From Bradyrhizobium tropiciagri (GTDB taxonomy: Bacteria; Pseudomonadota; Alphaproteobacteria; Rhizobiales; Xanthobacteraceae), in NCBI RefSeq assembly GCF_018130505.1, contig NZ_JAFCKH010000001.1, forward strand, positions 434,001-498,000: DNA of 64,000 nt, given 5' to 3'. This document shows, in pieces, positions 31,867-40,506 of this stretch (position 1 is the stretch's first letter; every line of letters starts with the position of its first letter). The notes under the pieces are model-generated. The model saw only the letters and a program-made list of their open reading frames with translations. It ran no database searches and was not told where the DNA came from. The position numbers and the translations under genes are program-made.

Positions 31867-32970
31867 TCACGCCACCCGGTACTTCTCCATCACGTCGCGA
31901 TCCGGCTCATAGCCGAGGCCGGGGCCCTGCGGCACGGCGACATGGCCGCTGGCGTCGACGTCGATGCGGTTGCCCCACAGGCAGGCGGGGCGCGTCATGA
32001 AGAACACCTCGATCATTCCCGCATCGCGCACTGCCATCAGGTGCAGCGTGGCGAGGAAGCCGGGCCCGAAATAGGGCGAGTGCGGGATCACCTGGACGCC
32101 GAACTCGTCCGCCAGCACCGCGACCTTGAGGAATTCGGTGACGCCGCCGACCTTGATCACCGACGGCTGCGCATGGCTGACCGCGCCGGCATTCATCATC
32201 TGGCGGAATTGATGCACCGTGCAGGCGTTCTCGCCGGCCGCGATGTCGAGCCGGCCCTCCTTGCGCACCTCAGCGAGCGTCGCGAAATCCTCCGGCGGCC
32301 ACACCGGCTCCTCCAGGAACATCGGCGCGGCCTGCTTGCAGTCGCGCGCGAACTGGATCGCGGCCGGCCCGTCCAGCGGACAGTTCATGTCGACCATCAG
32401 CGGCACGCCGGGCCCGATCGCCTCGCGCGCGGCGGTGACGGCGGGGACCGTGGTCTCGTGCAGCTTGATCGCGGAATAGCCGAGCTTGATCGCTCGCTTG
32501 CACTCGCTGGCGATGTGCTGCGGCGTGCCGATCCGCAACAGGCTCGCATAGGCCGGGATCTTGCTGCGTTTGGCGCCGCCGATCAATTGATGCAGCGGCA
32601 CGCCCTTGACCTTGCCCGCGAGGTCCCACAGCGCGATGTCGAGCGCGGAGATCGCGAACATCGTGATGCCGTAGCGGCCGAACAGATGCAAATTGCGCTG
32701 GATCTGCTCCATCACGGCGGGGATGCCGGCGGCGTCAGGCACTTCGAGCCCGCGCGCTTGCGGCGCGATCATCTCGGTGACCGCCATGCTGTTGGTCTTC
32801 GGGCTGACATAGGCGAAGGCATCGCCCCAGCCGGTGAGGCCGGCGTCGGTCGACACCTCGACCAGCACCATGTCGAGCGCCGAGATCGCCGACGCGCCCT
32901 GGCGAAAGCTCGCCGGCCCGGCGTCATAGGGGATGCGGATATGGTGGGCGCGGACGTCGGTGATTTTCAT
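31867..32970 (-). CDS. Enolase-superfamily enzyme (mandelate racemase/muconate lactonizing type)
   Basis: A 367-residue member of the mandelate racemase group. Barrel residues visible are a KxH motif (SAIKLHETT), metal ligands Asp (MVDMNCP), Glu (FLEEPVWPP) and Glu (AAGENACT), and a His general base (VIPHSPYFGPG). These predict a dehydratase or racemase acting on a sugar acid or related hydroxy-acid. It differs clearly from the tartrate dehydratase at 9343. The start at 32970 has a GGAAGGA ribosome binding site. The branched-chain-type binding protein gene upstream on the same strand may supply its substrate; that link is inference. Confidence 0.88.
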   Translation of the reverse strand: MKITDVRAHHIRIPYDAGPASFRQGASAISALDMVLVEVSTDAGLTGWGDAFAYVSPKTNSMAVTEMIAPQARGLEVPDAAGIPAVMEQIQRNLHLFGRYGITMFAISALDIALWDLAGKVKGVPLHQLIGGAKRSKIPAYASLLRIGTPQHIASECKRAIKLGYSAIKLHETTVPAVTAAREAIGPGVPLMVDMNCPLDGPAAIQFARDCKQAAPMFLEEPVWPPEDFATLAEVRKEGRLDIAAGENACTVHQFRQMMNAGAVSHAQPSVIKVGGVTEFLKVAVLADEFGVQVIPHSPYFGPGFLATLHLMAVRDAGMIEVFFMTRPACLWGNRIDVDASGHVAVPQGPGLGYEPDRDVMEKYRVA

Positions 32971-33118
32971 TGTTGTTGTCCTTCCGATCGCAGGATGTCC
33001 CTGGCTCTCATTGTGACCGGACATTGCTCGCTGAAGGACGGCGTCGCTTCTGCTCATATCCCCGGTCGCGCAAGTCTAGCGCGCGCAAGCGTTGCGCGCG
33101 AATCGTGTCGAAGACGTG

Positions 33119-33143
33119 GATGCCCGGCGCATGGCCGGGCATC
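33119..33143 (-). terminator. Hairpin after the branched-chain-type binding protein gene
   Basis: A perfect 10-bp stem (GATGCCCGGC and its complement) with a five-base loop, 28 bases beyond the stop at 33171. No T-run follows on the minus strand, so it may act mainly as an RNA-stabilising end. Confidence 0.5.
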
Positions 33144-33170
33144 ACCAACTGCAAACTTGTGCAGCGCCGC

Positions 33171-34400
33171 TTACGAGCTCTTCTCGCCGCTCATGACCGG
33201 GCCGAACCGCTCCCAGCTCTCGCCCTTGAACCGCATCATCTGCAACTGCTCGATCGGGGCGTAGTCATCCGGGCTGGTCTTGATCTTGGTGCCCGGCAGA
33301 TAGATGCCGATCTCGAAGTTCAGGCTGGCGGCCTGCTTCATCAGGTTATCGCGGGTGAGGTTGTCGCCGCATTGCCGCAGCACCTGCTCCAGCCCCTTGG
33401 CGACGCCGTAGCCGAACACGGTCGCGGCATCGTCGAGGTCGCCCTCGGGATACCACTTGCCCATGAAGGCGCGCCATTCGTTCATCGCCGGATCGTTCTT
33501 CCACTCGGCGTCCTTGGGATCCTTGAGATAGGCGGTGGAGAGCACGCCCTGGCTCGCTTCATAGCCCGCCGGCTTCATCACGCCGCCGATCGAGCCTGAC
33601 ACGTTGGTTAGGAACTGCACCGGATGCCAGCCGAGTTCGGCGACCTTCTTGATCGCCTGCGCCGCGAATTTCGGCGTTGCGATGTTGACGAAGATGTCGG
33701 GATTGGCGCCCTTGATCTGCACGATCTGCGAATCCACCGTGGGCGATGCGGTCTCGTACGAGGTCTCGACGACGATCAGCTTCTTGGCCTGGTCGCCGAG
33801 TCCGTCATGCAGGCCGATCAGGTAGTCCTTGCCGAAATCATCGTTCTGGTAGAGCACGCCGATGGTCTTGCCGGGATAGTTCTGCAGGATGTACTTGGCA
33901 TAGATGCGCGCCTCGACCTGGTAGCTCGGCTGCCAGCCCATGGTCCACGGGAAGTTCTTCGGGTCGTTCCACTTCGCAGCTCCCGTCGAGACGAACAGCT
34001 GCGGCACTTTCTTGGCGTTCATGTATTTCTGGATCGCGGTGTTGCCCGGCGTGCCCAGCGGATTGAAGATCAGGAACACCTCGTCGCTCTCCACCAGCTT
34101 GCGGGCCTGCTCGACCATCTTCGGCGGCGAGTAGGCGTCGTCATAGGAGACGAAGTTGATCTTGCGGCCGTTGATGCCGCCTTCGCTGTTGAGCTTGTTG
34201 AAATAGGCGGCTTCGGTCTTGCCGATCGTGGCGTAGGCGGATGCCGGGCCCGAGTAAGGCATGATGTTGCCGATCTTGATTTCGGTGTCGGTCGCGCCCG
34301 TATCGTATTTCTTCTGGGCGTTGGCGGTGCCTGCGACGGCGACCGTCAACAGCCCGGCAAGCGCCGCGGACAAGGCATAGCTCAAGCGTCGGTAGTGCAT
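33171..34400 (-). CDS. Branched-chain amino-acid-type ABC substrate-binding protein
   Basis: A 409-residue periplasmic binding protein of the Leu/Ile/Val-type (Peripla_BP_6) family. It has a signal peptide ending TANAQ, then EIKIGNIMPYSGPASAY, AYFNKLNSEGGINGRKI broken by a turn, LFNPLGT-like closing segments and VLYQNDDFGKDYL. Such proteins bind amino acids, aromatic acids, urea or amides. No permease or ATPase genes are next to it. The start at 34400 has GGGAGG six bases upstream; an ATG at 34403 is the alternative. It could share a promoter region with the divergent AraC-type gene at 34654. Confidence 0.9.
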   Translation of the reverse strand: MHYRRLSYALSAALAGLLTVAVAGTANAQKKYDTGATDTEIKIGNIMPYSGPASAYATIGKTEAAYFNKLNSEGGINGRKINFVSYDDAYSPPKMVEQARKLVESDEVFLIFNPLGTPGNTAIQKYMNAKKVPQLFVSTGAAKWNDPKNFPWTMGWQPSYQVEARIYAKYILQNYPGKTIGVLYQNDDFGKDYLIGLHDGLGDQAKKLIVVETSYETASPTVDSQIVQIKGANPDIFVNIATPKFAAQAIKKVAELGWHPVQFLTNVSGSIGGVMKPAGYEASQGVLSTAYLKDPKDAEWKNDPAMNEWRAFMGKWYPEGDLDDAATVFGYGVAKGLEQVLRQCGDNLTRDNLMKQAASLNFEIGIYLPGTKIKTSPDDYAPIEQLQMMRFKGESWERFGPVMSGEKSS

Positions 34401-34653
34401 CATTGTCCTCCCTGACATGCTGGCCGCGGCTCGTGCAGTCTTGATTTTCAGGCAGCTTGGTGAGCCGTCGGGTCGATGCGGGAGCGAGTATGCATGATTG
34501 GGAGCATGTTACCAGCAACGCCTTTGGGCTAAATTTCCGCGCAGCGGAACCGAAGTTTCAGCAAGTCACGCAGCAAGACCTATCAAGCGTGGCGCGCGGC
34601 ATCCGCGCATGATGCGGCTGCTTCGCAACGGAAGCCGAAGGGAAGTATCGTCC

Positions 34654-35499
34654 ATGAACCCGGCCCAGAAGGCGCTCTGGTACATCGAAAGCCATCTGCG
34701 TGCGCCGCTGACGCTCGACGAGATCGCCGGCGTCGCCGGCGTCTCGCGCTTCCATCTGGTGCGGGCGTTCGCGGAAGCGACCGGGTTTCCGGTGATGCGC
34801 TATGTGCGGGCGCGCCGCCTCAGCGAGGCCGCGCGCGAACTCGCCGCCGGTGCGCCCGACATTCTCAGCCTGGCGCTGGATGTGGACTACGGCTCCCACG
34901 AAGCATTCACCCGCGCGTTCCGCGATCATTTCGGCGTCAAGCCCGAAGCGGTGCGCGCGAGCACGTGTCTCGACACGCTCAAGCTCCAGGAGCCGATCAC
35001 CATGATCTCGACAGCCCTCGATCACATCGATCCGCCGCGCACCGCAACCGCCAAGGCGTTCCTCGTCGCCGGGATCGGCGAGCGCTACAATCACGGCAAC
35101 GGCAGCGGTGCCGGCGCCGGTATCCCGGGCCAGTGGCAGGACTTCCACCTCAAGCACGCCGATATCCCCCACCGCGTCGGCAACCTCGCCTTCGGCGTCT
35201 GCTGCAACGGCGACGATGCCGGCAATTTCGATTACATCGCCGGCGTCGAGGTCGCCGACTTCTCCGACCTGCCGCGCGAATTCGCCCGCGTGCGAATCCC
35301 GGCGCAGAAATATCTCGTGTTCACCCACAAGGACCACATCTCGACCATCCGCCGCACCGTCAACACGATCTGGAATCGCTGGCTGCCGCAGTCCGGCATG
35401 AAGGTCGCCGACGCGCCGAACTTCGAGCGCTACGACGTGAATTTCGATCCGGCGACCGGTAACGGCGGATTGGATATCTGGGTGCCGGTGGAGGAGTAG
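34654..35499 (+). CDS. AraC-family regulator with GyrI-like effector-binding domain
   Basis: A 281-residue regulator of the Rob/SoxS type. Residues about 1-105 carry two helix-turn-helix motifs (LTLDEIAGVAGVSRFHLVRAF split by a turn, then ILSLALDVDYGSHEAFTRAFR); residues about 120-281 form a GyrI-like small-molecule-binding domain (VAGIGERYNHGN, FGVCCNGDD, YLVFTHKDHIS, YDVNFDPATGN). Such regulators respond to drugs or other amphipathic compounds. The start at 34654 has AAGGGAAG upstream. Its target is unknown; the divergent binding-protein gene is one possibility. Confidence 0.9.
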   Translation: MNPAQKALWYIESHLRAPLTLDEIAGVAGVSRFHLVRAFAEATGFPVMRYVRARRLSEAARELAAGAPDILSLALDVDYGSHEAFTRAFRDHFGVKPEAVRASTCLDTLKLQEPITMISTALDHIDPPRTATAKAFLVAGIGERYNHGNGSGAGAGIPGQWQDFHLKHADIPHRVGNLAFGVCCNGDDAGNFDYIAGVEVADFSDLPREFARVRIPAQKYLVFTHKDHISTIRRTVNTIWNRWLPQSGMKVADAPNFERYDVNFDPATGNGGLDIWVPVEE

Positions 35500-35515
35500 G
35501 CGCGCGCCGTCCCGT

Positions 35516-35602
35516 CGTAGGATGGGTAGAGCGCAGCGAAACCCATCATCCATCCGTGCGGACAAAAGGCGATGGGTTTCGCTTCGCTGTACCCATCCTA
35601 CG
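35516..35602. repeat. Palindromic intergenic repeat, family C copy 1
   Basis: Arms CGTAGGATGGGTAGAGCGC and the complementary ...TACCCATCCTACG, with an inner pair around GAAACCCATC/GATGGGTTTC. Directly after the AraC-GyrI gene. Copies also at 47897 and, more diverged, 56941. Confidence 0.9.
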
Positions 35603-35790
35603 GGATTGCGAGGGTGCGCGTCCCATCCACCCTGTCATCGCCCGGCTCGACCGGGCTATCCAGTACGCCGCGGCCTCTCGGCTCAATAATGACTGGCTCT
35701 GGAATACTGGATCACACGGTCAAGCCGGGTGATGACGCCGCGTTGTGTGGCAGGCGATGCGACACACACACGGCGACGTCGCTGCTCTTA

Positions 35791-36801
35791 CTAATGCGAC
35801 CTTGCCAGGCAGAACGCGACCACCTGTTCCAGCGCCGTCTTCATCGGCGAGGACGGGAACAGCGCCAGCGCGTCGACGGCCATGGCGCCGTAATGCTGGG
35901 CGCGGCTGATGGTGTCCTCCAGCGCGCGGTGCTTGGTCATCAGTCCGATGGCGTGGTCGAGGTCGCTGGCGCCGATCTCGCCGCGCTCCAGCGCGCGGAT
36001 CCAGAACTTGCGCTCGGTGTCGTTGCCGCGGCGGAAGGCGAGCACCACCGGCAGCGTGATCTTGCCCTCGCGGAAATCGTCGCCGACATTCTTGCCGAGC
36101 TTGGCGGACTTGCCGCCATAGTCGAGCACGTCGTCGACCAGCTGGAAGGCGATGCCGAGATTCATGCCGACCGAGCGGCAGGCGGTCTGCTCGGCCTTCG
36201 GGCGGTTGGCGATCACTGGGCCGACCTCGCAGGCCGCGGCGAACAGCTCGGCGGTCTTGCCTCTGATCACGGCAAGGTACTCGTCCTCGGTGGTCGCGGT
36301 GTTCTTGGCGGCGGCAAGCTGCATCACCTCGCCCTCGGCGATGGTGGCGGCGGCCGCTGAGAGGATGTCGAGCGCGCGCAGCGAGCCGACCTCGACCATC
36401 ATGCGGAAGGCCTGGCCGAGCAGGAAGTCGCCGACCAGCACGCTGGCCTCGTTGCCCCACAGCATCCGCGCCGAGAGCTTGCCGCGGCGCAGCTCGCTCT
36501 CGTCGACCACGTCGTCATGCAAGAGGGTCGCGGTGTGCATGAACTCGACCGCGGCGGCGAGCTTGATGTGGCCGTCGCCCGAATAGTCAGACAATTGGGC
36601 CATGGCCAGGGTCAGCATCGGACGCAGCCGCTTGCCCCCCGACGAGATCAGGTGGTTGGCGACCTCGGGGATCATGGTGACCTCGGAGCCGGTCCGCGAG
36701 ATGATGGTCGCGTTGACCCGCTCCATGTCGGCGGCGACAAGTCCCACCAGCCCGTCGATCGAAGCATTGGACGGGCTTTCGAAGGGTACAATAACCGCCA
36801 C
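35791..36801 (-). CDS. ispB: Long-chain polyprenyl diphosphate synthase (octaprenyl/decaprenyl type)
   Basis: Makes the isoprenoid side chain of ubiquinone by repeated addition of isopentenyl diphosphate. 336 residues. First Asp-rich motif DDVVD at 96-100, second DDVLD at 223-227, plus GGKRLRP near residue 55. The fifth residue before the first motif is a small Ala (A91), which allows long products; alphaproteobacteria usually make the C50 side chain, so decaprenyl is likely. The start is a GTG at 36801 with GGAGA upstream; the long in-frame reading above it is antisense to real genes. It is divergent from the DUF2007/methyltransferase pair. Confidence 0.92.
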   Translation of the reverse strand: MAVIVPFESPSNASIDGLVGLVAADMERVNATIISRTGSEVTMIPEVANHLISSGGKRLRPMLTLAMAQLSDYSGDGHIKLAAAVEFMHTATLLHDDVVDESELRRGKLSARMLWGNEASVLVGDFLLGQAFRMMVEVGSLRALDILSAAAATIAEGEVMQLAAAKNTATTEDEYLAVIRGKTAELFAAACEVGPVIANRPKAEQTACRSVGMNLGIAFQLVDDVLDYGGKSAKLGKNVGDDFREGKITLPVVLAFRRGNDTERKFWIRALERGEIGASDLDHAIGLMTKHRALEDTISRAQHYGAMAVDALALFPSSPMKTALEQVVAFCLARSH

Positions 36802-36936
36802 GCTGGTCTCCAATTTTGCCGAATTCGCACTATGCTTAGCTATAACAATAGAAACTGCGCGGTGAAGCGGCAAGACCACGAAATTGTTGACATATGTCGC
36901 AGCGGCCGGACAGCTGGGCCCAGAGGAGAGCGTATT

Positions 36937-37164
36937 TTGCGGGAATTGGTTCGGACCAACGACATCGTGCTGGTTTCCGCCATCGGCGCGCTGCTCGACA
37001 GCGCTAACATCCACCATCTGGTGCTCGACCAGAACATGAGCATCATCGAGGGCTCGCTGGGCGTGCTGCCGCGGCGCATCCTGGTGCATGACGACGACAA
37101 CCGGCAGGCCCGCCAGCTCCTCACCGATGCCGGCCTCGGCCACGAATTGCGGGCCGATGAATAG
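36937..37164 (+). CDS. DUF2007 family small protein
   Basis: A 75-residue protein reading RELVRTNDIVLVSAIGALLDSA and onward in short conserved pieces (HHLVLDQNMSIIEG, LPRRILVHDDDNRQA), typical of DUF2007 (a PII-like fold called a putative signal transducer). The best start is a TTG at 36937 with GGAGAG eight bases upstream; no ATG or GTG is suitably placed. The stop overlaps the downstream methyltransferase start by eight bases, and the pair is widely conserved next to the polyprenyl synthase in Rhizobiales, as I recall. Confidence 0.85.
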   Translation: MRELVRTNDIVLVSAIGALLDSANIHHLVLDQNMSIIEGSLGVLPRRILVHDDDNRQARQLLTDAGLGHELRADE

Positions 37165-37984
37165 CGCGTCTTCAGGCGAAGCGGGCGCCGGTTCGCGTGG
37201 AGAAAACGCGTCAAAAATGCCATCTCCGGCCCCTGATGTCACCGAGGATGGCTTCCTTGGCGGCCAGTTGCGGCTGCGGCAGCCGCGCAGCGGCCATCGT
37301 GCCGGCCATGACGCGATCCTGCTGGCCGCCGCGACGCCGGCGCAGCCGGGCGACCGGGTCGTCGAGCTCGGTTCCGGGGTCGGCGCTGCGGGTTTGGCGG
37401 TGGCGCGGCGGGTCGGCGGAATTGCGCTCGCGCTGGTCGAGATCGACCCCGCGCTGGCCGAGCTTGCCCGGAATAATGCCGCGGCCAATGCGATCCCGGG
37501 CGATGTGATCGTGCTCGATGTCGAGGCCGACGCCTCGGCCTTTGCCGCGGCCGGCCTCGGCCCCGATAGCGCCGACGTCGTGCTGATGAACCCGCCGTTC
37601 AACGATCCTGCCCGGCACCGCGCCTCGCCGGACGAGGCGCGGGAGCGCGCGCATGTCGCGACCGCGACCACGCTTGCGGCCTGGGTCCACGTGGCGCGGC
37701 GGATTCTCAGATCGAACGGGCGGCTCGCGATGATCTGGCGGGCGGACGGCATCGGCGAAGTGCTGGCCGCGCTCGACCGCGGCTTCGGCAGTCTGGAGAT
37801 CCTGCCGGTTCACGCTGACGCGACGTCGCCGGCGATCAGGATTCTGGTGCGGGCAACCAAGGGCGGACGGGCGCCGACGCGACTGCATGCCGCGCTGCTG
37901 CTCAATGAAAAGCCAGGCGTGCCCAATAAATGGGTACAGGAGATCTTGGCAGGGAAGGGAGGATTGCCGTTGGCGCGGCCATAG
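37157..37984 (+). CDS. SAM-dependent methyltransferase, TrmN6/YfiC-like
   Basis: A 275-residue Rossmann-fold methyltransferase. SAM-binding motif I is VVELGSGVGAAG; the catalytic NPPF (VLMNPPFND) marks N6-adenine or exocyclic amino methyltransferases. The N-terminal TEDGFLGGQLRLRQPRSGHR is characteristic of the tRNA1(Val) adenine-37 N6-methyltransferase group (TrmN6). The C-terminal half is a less conserved basic domain (KGGRAPTRLHAALLL). It overlaps the DUF2007 gene, so the two are co-translated. Confidence 0.85.
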   Translation: MNSASSGEAGAGSRGENASKMPSPAPDVTEDGFLGGQLRLRQPRSGHRAGHDAILLAAATPAQPGDRVVELGSGVGAAGLAVARRVGGIALALVEIDPALAELARNNAAANAIPGDVIVLDVEADASAFAAAGLGPDSADVVLMNPPFNDPARHRASPDEARERAHVATATTLAAWVHVARRILRSNGRLAMIWRADGIGEVLAALDRGFGSLEILPVHADATSPAIRILVRATKGGRAPTRLHAALLLNEKPGVPNKWVQEILAGKGGLPLARP

Positions 37985-38022
37985 CGGGCAGTCTCGCTAC
38001 CCGAGCCGTGAGTGGCGTGAAT

Positions 38023-38121
38023 CTACTGCGAGGCCGTTTCCGACTGGCGTTCCGGCGTTGACGTGAAGCGGATTGCCGTGAGCAGTGTACCGAACAGCAA
38101 AATCAGCAGGTAGATCTTCAT
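38023..38121 (-). CDS. Predicted 32-residue membrane microprotein
   Basis: A very short frame: MKIYLLILLFGTLLTAIRFT followed by a polar tail STPERQSETASQ. It has one hydrophobic helix near the N-terminus and an excellent ribosome binding site (GGAGAGGGAC immediately before the ATG at 38121). It lies between two plus-strand genes on the opposite strand. I know of no function. The strong Shine-Dalgarno and amphipathic layout make translation likely, but conservation was not checked. Confidence 0.5.
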   Translation of the reverse strand: MKIYLLILLFGTLLTAIRFTSTPERQSETASQ

Positions 38122-38231
38122 GTCCCTCTCCGCCGCGCCATTGCAGCCACCCAACGAGAAGAATGCAAAACGCGTTCCGCTAATTCCAATGACAGTGGCG
38201 TGATAAAAAGTGGTTAATTCGAGGTAAGTGC

Positions 38232-39146
38232 ATGAGTGAACAAATAAGTGATCGGCAGCAGCGTTCGGGTGGACTGCTGGAGCGTGTGCAGAGGATGCTT
38301 CCCGCGCGCTTCCGGCGTGGCGTGGCGGTCGTGCCGGTGGTCCGTCTGTCGGGCGTGATCGGCGCGGTGACGCCGCTGCGGCCGGGCATGAACCTCGCCG
38401 GCGTCGCCAAGATGCTGGAGCGCGCGTTTGGCACTCGGAATGCCAAGGCGGTGGCGCTGGTGATCAATTCACCCGGCGGCTCGCCGGTGCAGTCGCGCCA
38501 GATCTATCTGCGCATCCGCCAATTGGCTGCCGAGAAGAAGCTGCCGGTGCTGGTGTTCGTCGAGGACGTCGCGGCGTCCGGCGGCTACATGATCGCCTGC
38601 GCGGGCGACGAGATTTATTGCGACCCGTCCTCGATCCTCGGCTCGATCGGCGTGGTCGGCGGCACGTTCGGCCTCGAGGGGCTGATCAAGAAGATCGGCG
38701 TCGAGCGGCGGCTCTATACGTCCGGCAGCCACAAGGCGATGCTCGATCCGTTCCTGCCCGAGAACCCCGATGACGTCGCGCGGCTGAAGGCAATCCAGCG
38801 CGAGATCCATGCGATCTTCATCGCGCTGGTAAAGCAGAGCCGGGGCGGGCGGCTGAAGGGCGCTGACGATGTGCTGTTCACCGGTGAATATTGGGCCGGC
38901 GAGACGGCGATCGGCCTTGGTCTCGCCGACGGCATCGGCGATCTCCGCTCGACGCTGCGCGCCCGCTACGGCGACAAGGTGCTGACGCCGGTGATCGCGC
39001 CGGCGAGCGGCATGCTGTCCGGCCTGCTCGGGCGGCGCTCGCCCGGGGCGGGATCGCTGTCACAGCTGGACGGCATTGCCGCCCTGCCGGAGGAACTGAT
39101 CTCCGCGCTGGAAACACGGGCGATTTGGGCCAAATTCGGGTTCTGA
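38232..39146 (+). CDS. S49-family signal-peptide peptidase (SppA/SohB-like)
   Basis: A 304-residue serine peptidase of family S49. The catalytic Ser is in VEDVAASGGYMIAC, and the lead-in ALVINSPGGSPVQSRQIY and follow-on SILGSIGVVGGTF are conserved. It is the single-domain bacterial form that degrades signal peptides or processes membrane proteins. No clear N-terminal transmembrane helix is seen; a moderately hydrophobic stretch (GVAVVPVVRLSGVIGAV) may contact the membrane. The ATG at 38232 has GAGG eight bases upstream. Confidence 0.92.
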   Translation: MSEQISDRQQRSGGLLERVQRMLPARFRRGVAVVPVVRLSGVIGAVTPLRPGMNLAGVAKMLERAFGTRNAKAVALVINSPGGSPVQSRQIYLRIRQLAAEKKLPVLVFVEDVAASGGYMIACAGDEIYCDPSSILGSIGVVGGTFGLEGLIKKIGVERRLYTSGSHKAMLDPFLPENPDDVARLKAIQREIHAIFIALVKQSRGGRLKGADDVLFTGEYWAGETAIGLGLADGIGDLRSTLRARYGDKVLTPVIAPASGMLSGLLGRRSPGAGSLSQLDGIAALPEELISALETRAIWAKFGF

Positions 39147-39259
39147 CGTGGATGTGAGCGCGCCATTTAGCCCCAAAAGCGCGATTGCGGCGCAGACGGG
39201 GTTGGGCGAGAATGCCCGGTATTGGGGGCCTGACAGACGTGAACGACAAGGATCGACCA

Positions 39260-39451
39260 ATGCCGCCGCTGATTGCATTCGCTGGCGTCCTGGGAAGCCT
39301 GGCCGTGGTCCGCTGGGCGTACAAGACGGCCGTCCGGATCAACCAGGAACTGGAAGAGGCACGGCTCGCCCGCATGGCCGACGCCACGCGCGCGAGCGAA
39401 ATCAAGACCCTGCGCCGCGACCCCGTGACCGGCGCGTACCGGCCGAGCTGA
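39260..39451 (+). CDS. Small hypothetical protein with N-terminal hydrophobic segment
   Basis: A 63-residue protein: a hydrophobic N-terminus (PPLIAFAGVLGSLAVVRWAY), a charged helix (RINQELEEARLARMADAT) and a basic tail ending DPVTGAYRPS. Probably single-pass membrane-anchored with a cytoplasmic tail. The ATG at 39260 follows AAGGA by seven bases. It lies between the S49 peptidase and glyQ; such short proteins are common here in Bradyrhizobium. Function unknown. Confidence 0.65.
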   Translation: MPPLIAFAGVLGSLAVVRWAYKTAVRINQELEEARLARMADATRASEIKTLRRDPVTGAYRPS

Positions 39452-39570
39452 CCCGCTTCCAAAGCCGCAACATGGCGGTGCCGGAATTTCCGGCATCGCC
39501 TTGATTCCATTGGCTGCCGCCGATACGGTCCCGCGCGCTTCAAAACCCCCTCGCGAGACCTGTTGAGCCG

Positions 39571-40506
39571 ATGGACGCCCTGCCTGACCACATGCGCCCG
39601 GAACGTTCGTTCCAGGGCTTCATCCTCGCCCTGCAGCGGTTCTGGGCCGAGCAGGGCTGCGTCATCCTGCAGCCCTATGACATGGAAATGGGCGCGGGCA
39701 CCTTCCATCCCGCCACCACCCTGCGCGCGCTGGGGCCGAAGCCGTGGAACGCGGCCTATGTGCAGCCGTCACGGCGGCCCAAGGATGGTCGTTACGGCGA
39801 AAATCCCAACCGGATGCAGCACTACTACCAGTTCCAGGTGATCATGAAGCCGTCGCCGCCGAACCTTCAGGAGCTATACCTGAAGTCACTCGCCGCGATC
39901 GGCATCGATTCCGCCGTCCATGACATCCGCTTCGTCGAGGACGACTGGGAAAGCCCGACGCTGGGCGCGTGGGGCTTAGGGTGGGAATGCTGGTGCGACG
40001 GCATGGAGGTCAGCCAGTTCACCTACTTCCAGCAGGTCGCCGGCGTCGAATGCGCCCCGGTCGCGGGCGAACTCACCTACGGGCTCGAGCGGCTCGCGAT
40101 GTATGTGCAGGGCGTCGACCGGGTCTACGACCTCAACTTCAACGGCCGCGAGGGCGCCGAGAAGGTGACCTATGGCGACGTGTTCCTGCAGGCCGAGCAG
40201 GAATACTCGCGGCACAATTTCGAATACGCCGACACCGCGATGCTGTTCGAGCAGTTCAAGATGGCCGAGGAGGCCTGCCGGAAGTATCTCGCCGCGGGTT
40301 GGCGTGAGGGCGGCAATCAAAAGGAACATCTGATGGCCTTGCCGGCCTACGACCAGTGCATCAAGGCGAGCCACGTCTTCAACCTGCTGGATGCCCGCGG
40401 CGTCATCTCGGTGACGGAGCGGCAGAGCTACATCGGCCGCGTGCGCGATCTGGCGAAGGCATGCGGCGAAGCATGGATCCACACTGAAACGGGCAGGGCG
40501 GCCTGA
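39571..40506 (+). CDS. glyQ: Glycyl-tRNA synthetase alpha subunit
   Basis: The catalytic subunit of the alpha2-beta2 glycyl-tRNA synthetase, charging tRNA-Gly. 311 residues with hallmark class II stretches: [21 protein letters not shown] in part, [48 protein letters not shown]. It overlaps glyS by one base (TGATG), the usual coupled arrangement. The ATG at 39571 begins [15 protein letters not shown]; the second Met is an unlikely start. Confidence 0.98.
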   Translation: MDALPDHMRPERSFQGFILALQRFWAEQGCVILQPYDMEMGAGTFHPATTLRALGPKPWNAAYVQPSRRPKDGRYGENPNRMQHYYQFQVIMKPSPPNLQELYLKSLAAIGIDSAVHDIRFVEDDWESPTLGAWGLGWECWCDGMEVSQFTYFQQVAGVECAPVAGELTYGLERLAMYVQGVDRVYDLNFNGREGAEKVTYGDVFLQAEQEYSRHNFEYADTAMLFEQFKMAEEACRKYLAAGWREGGNQKEHLMALPAYDQCIKASHVFNLLDARGVISVTERQSYIGRVRDLAKACGEAWIHTETGRAA

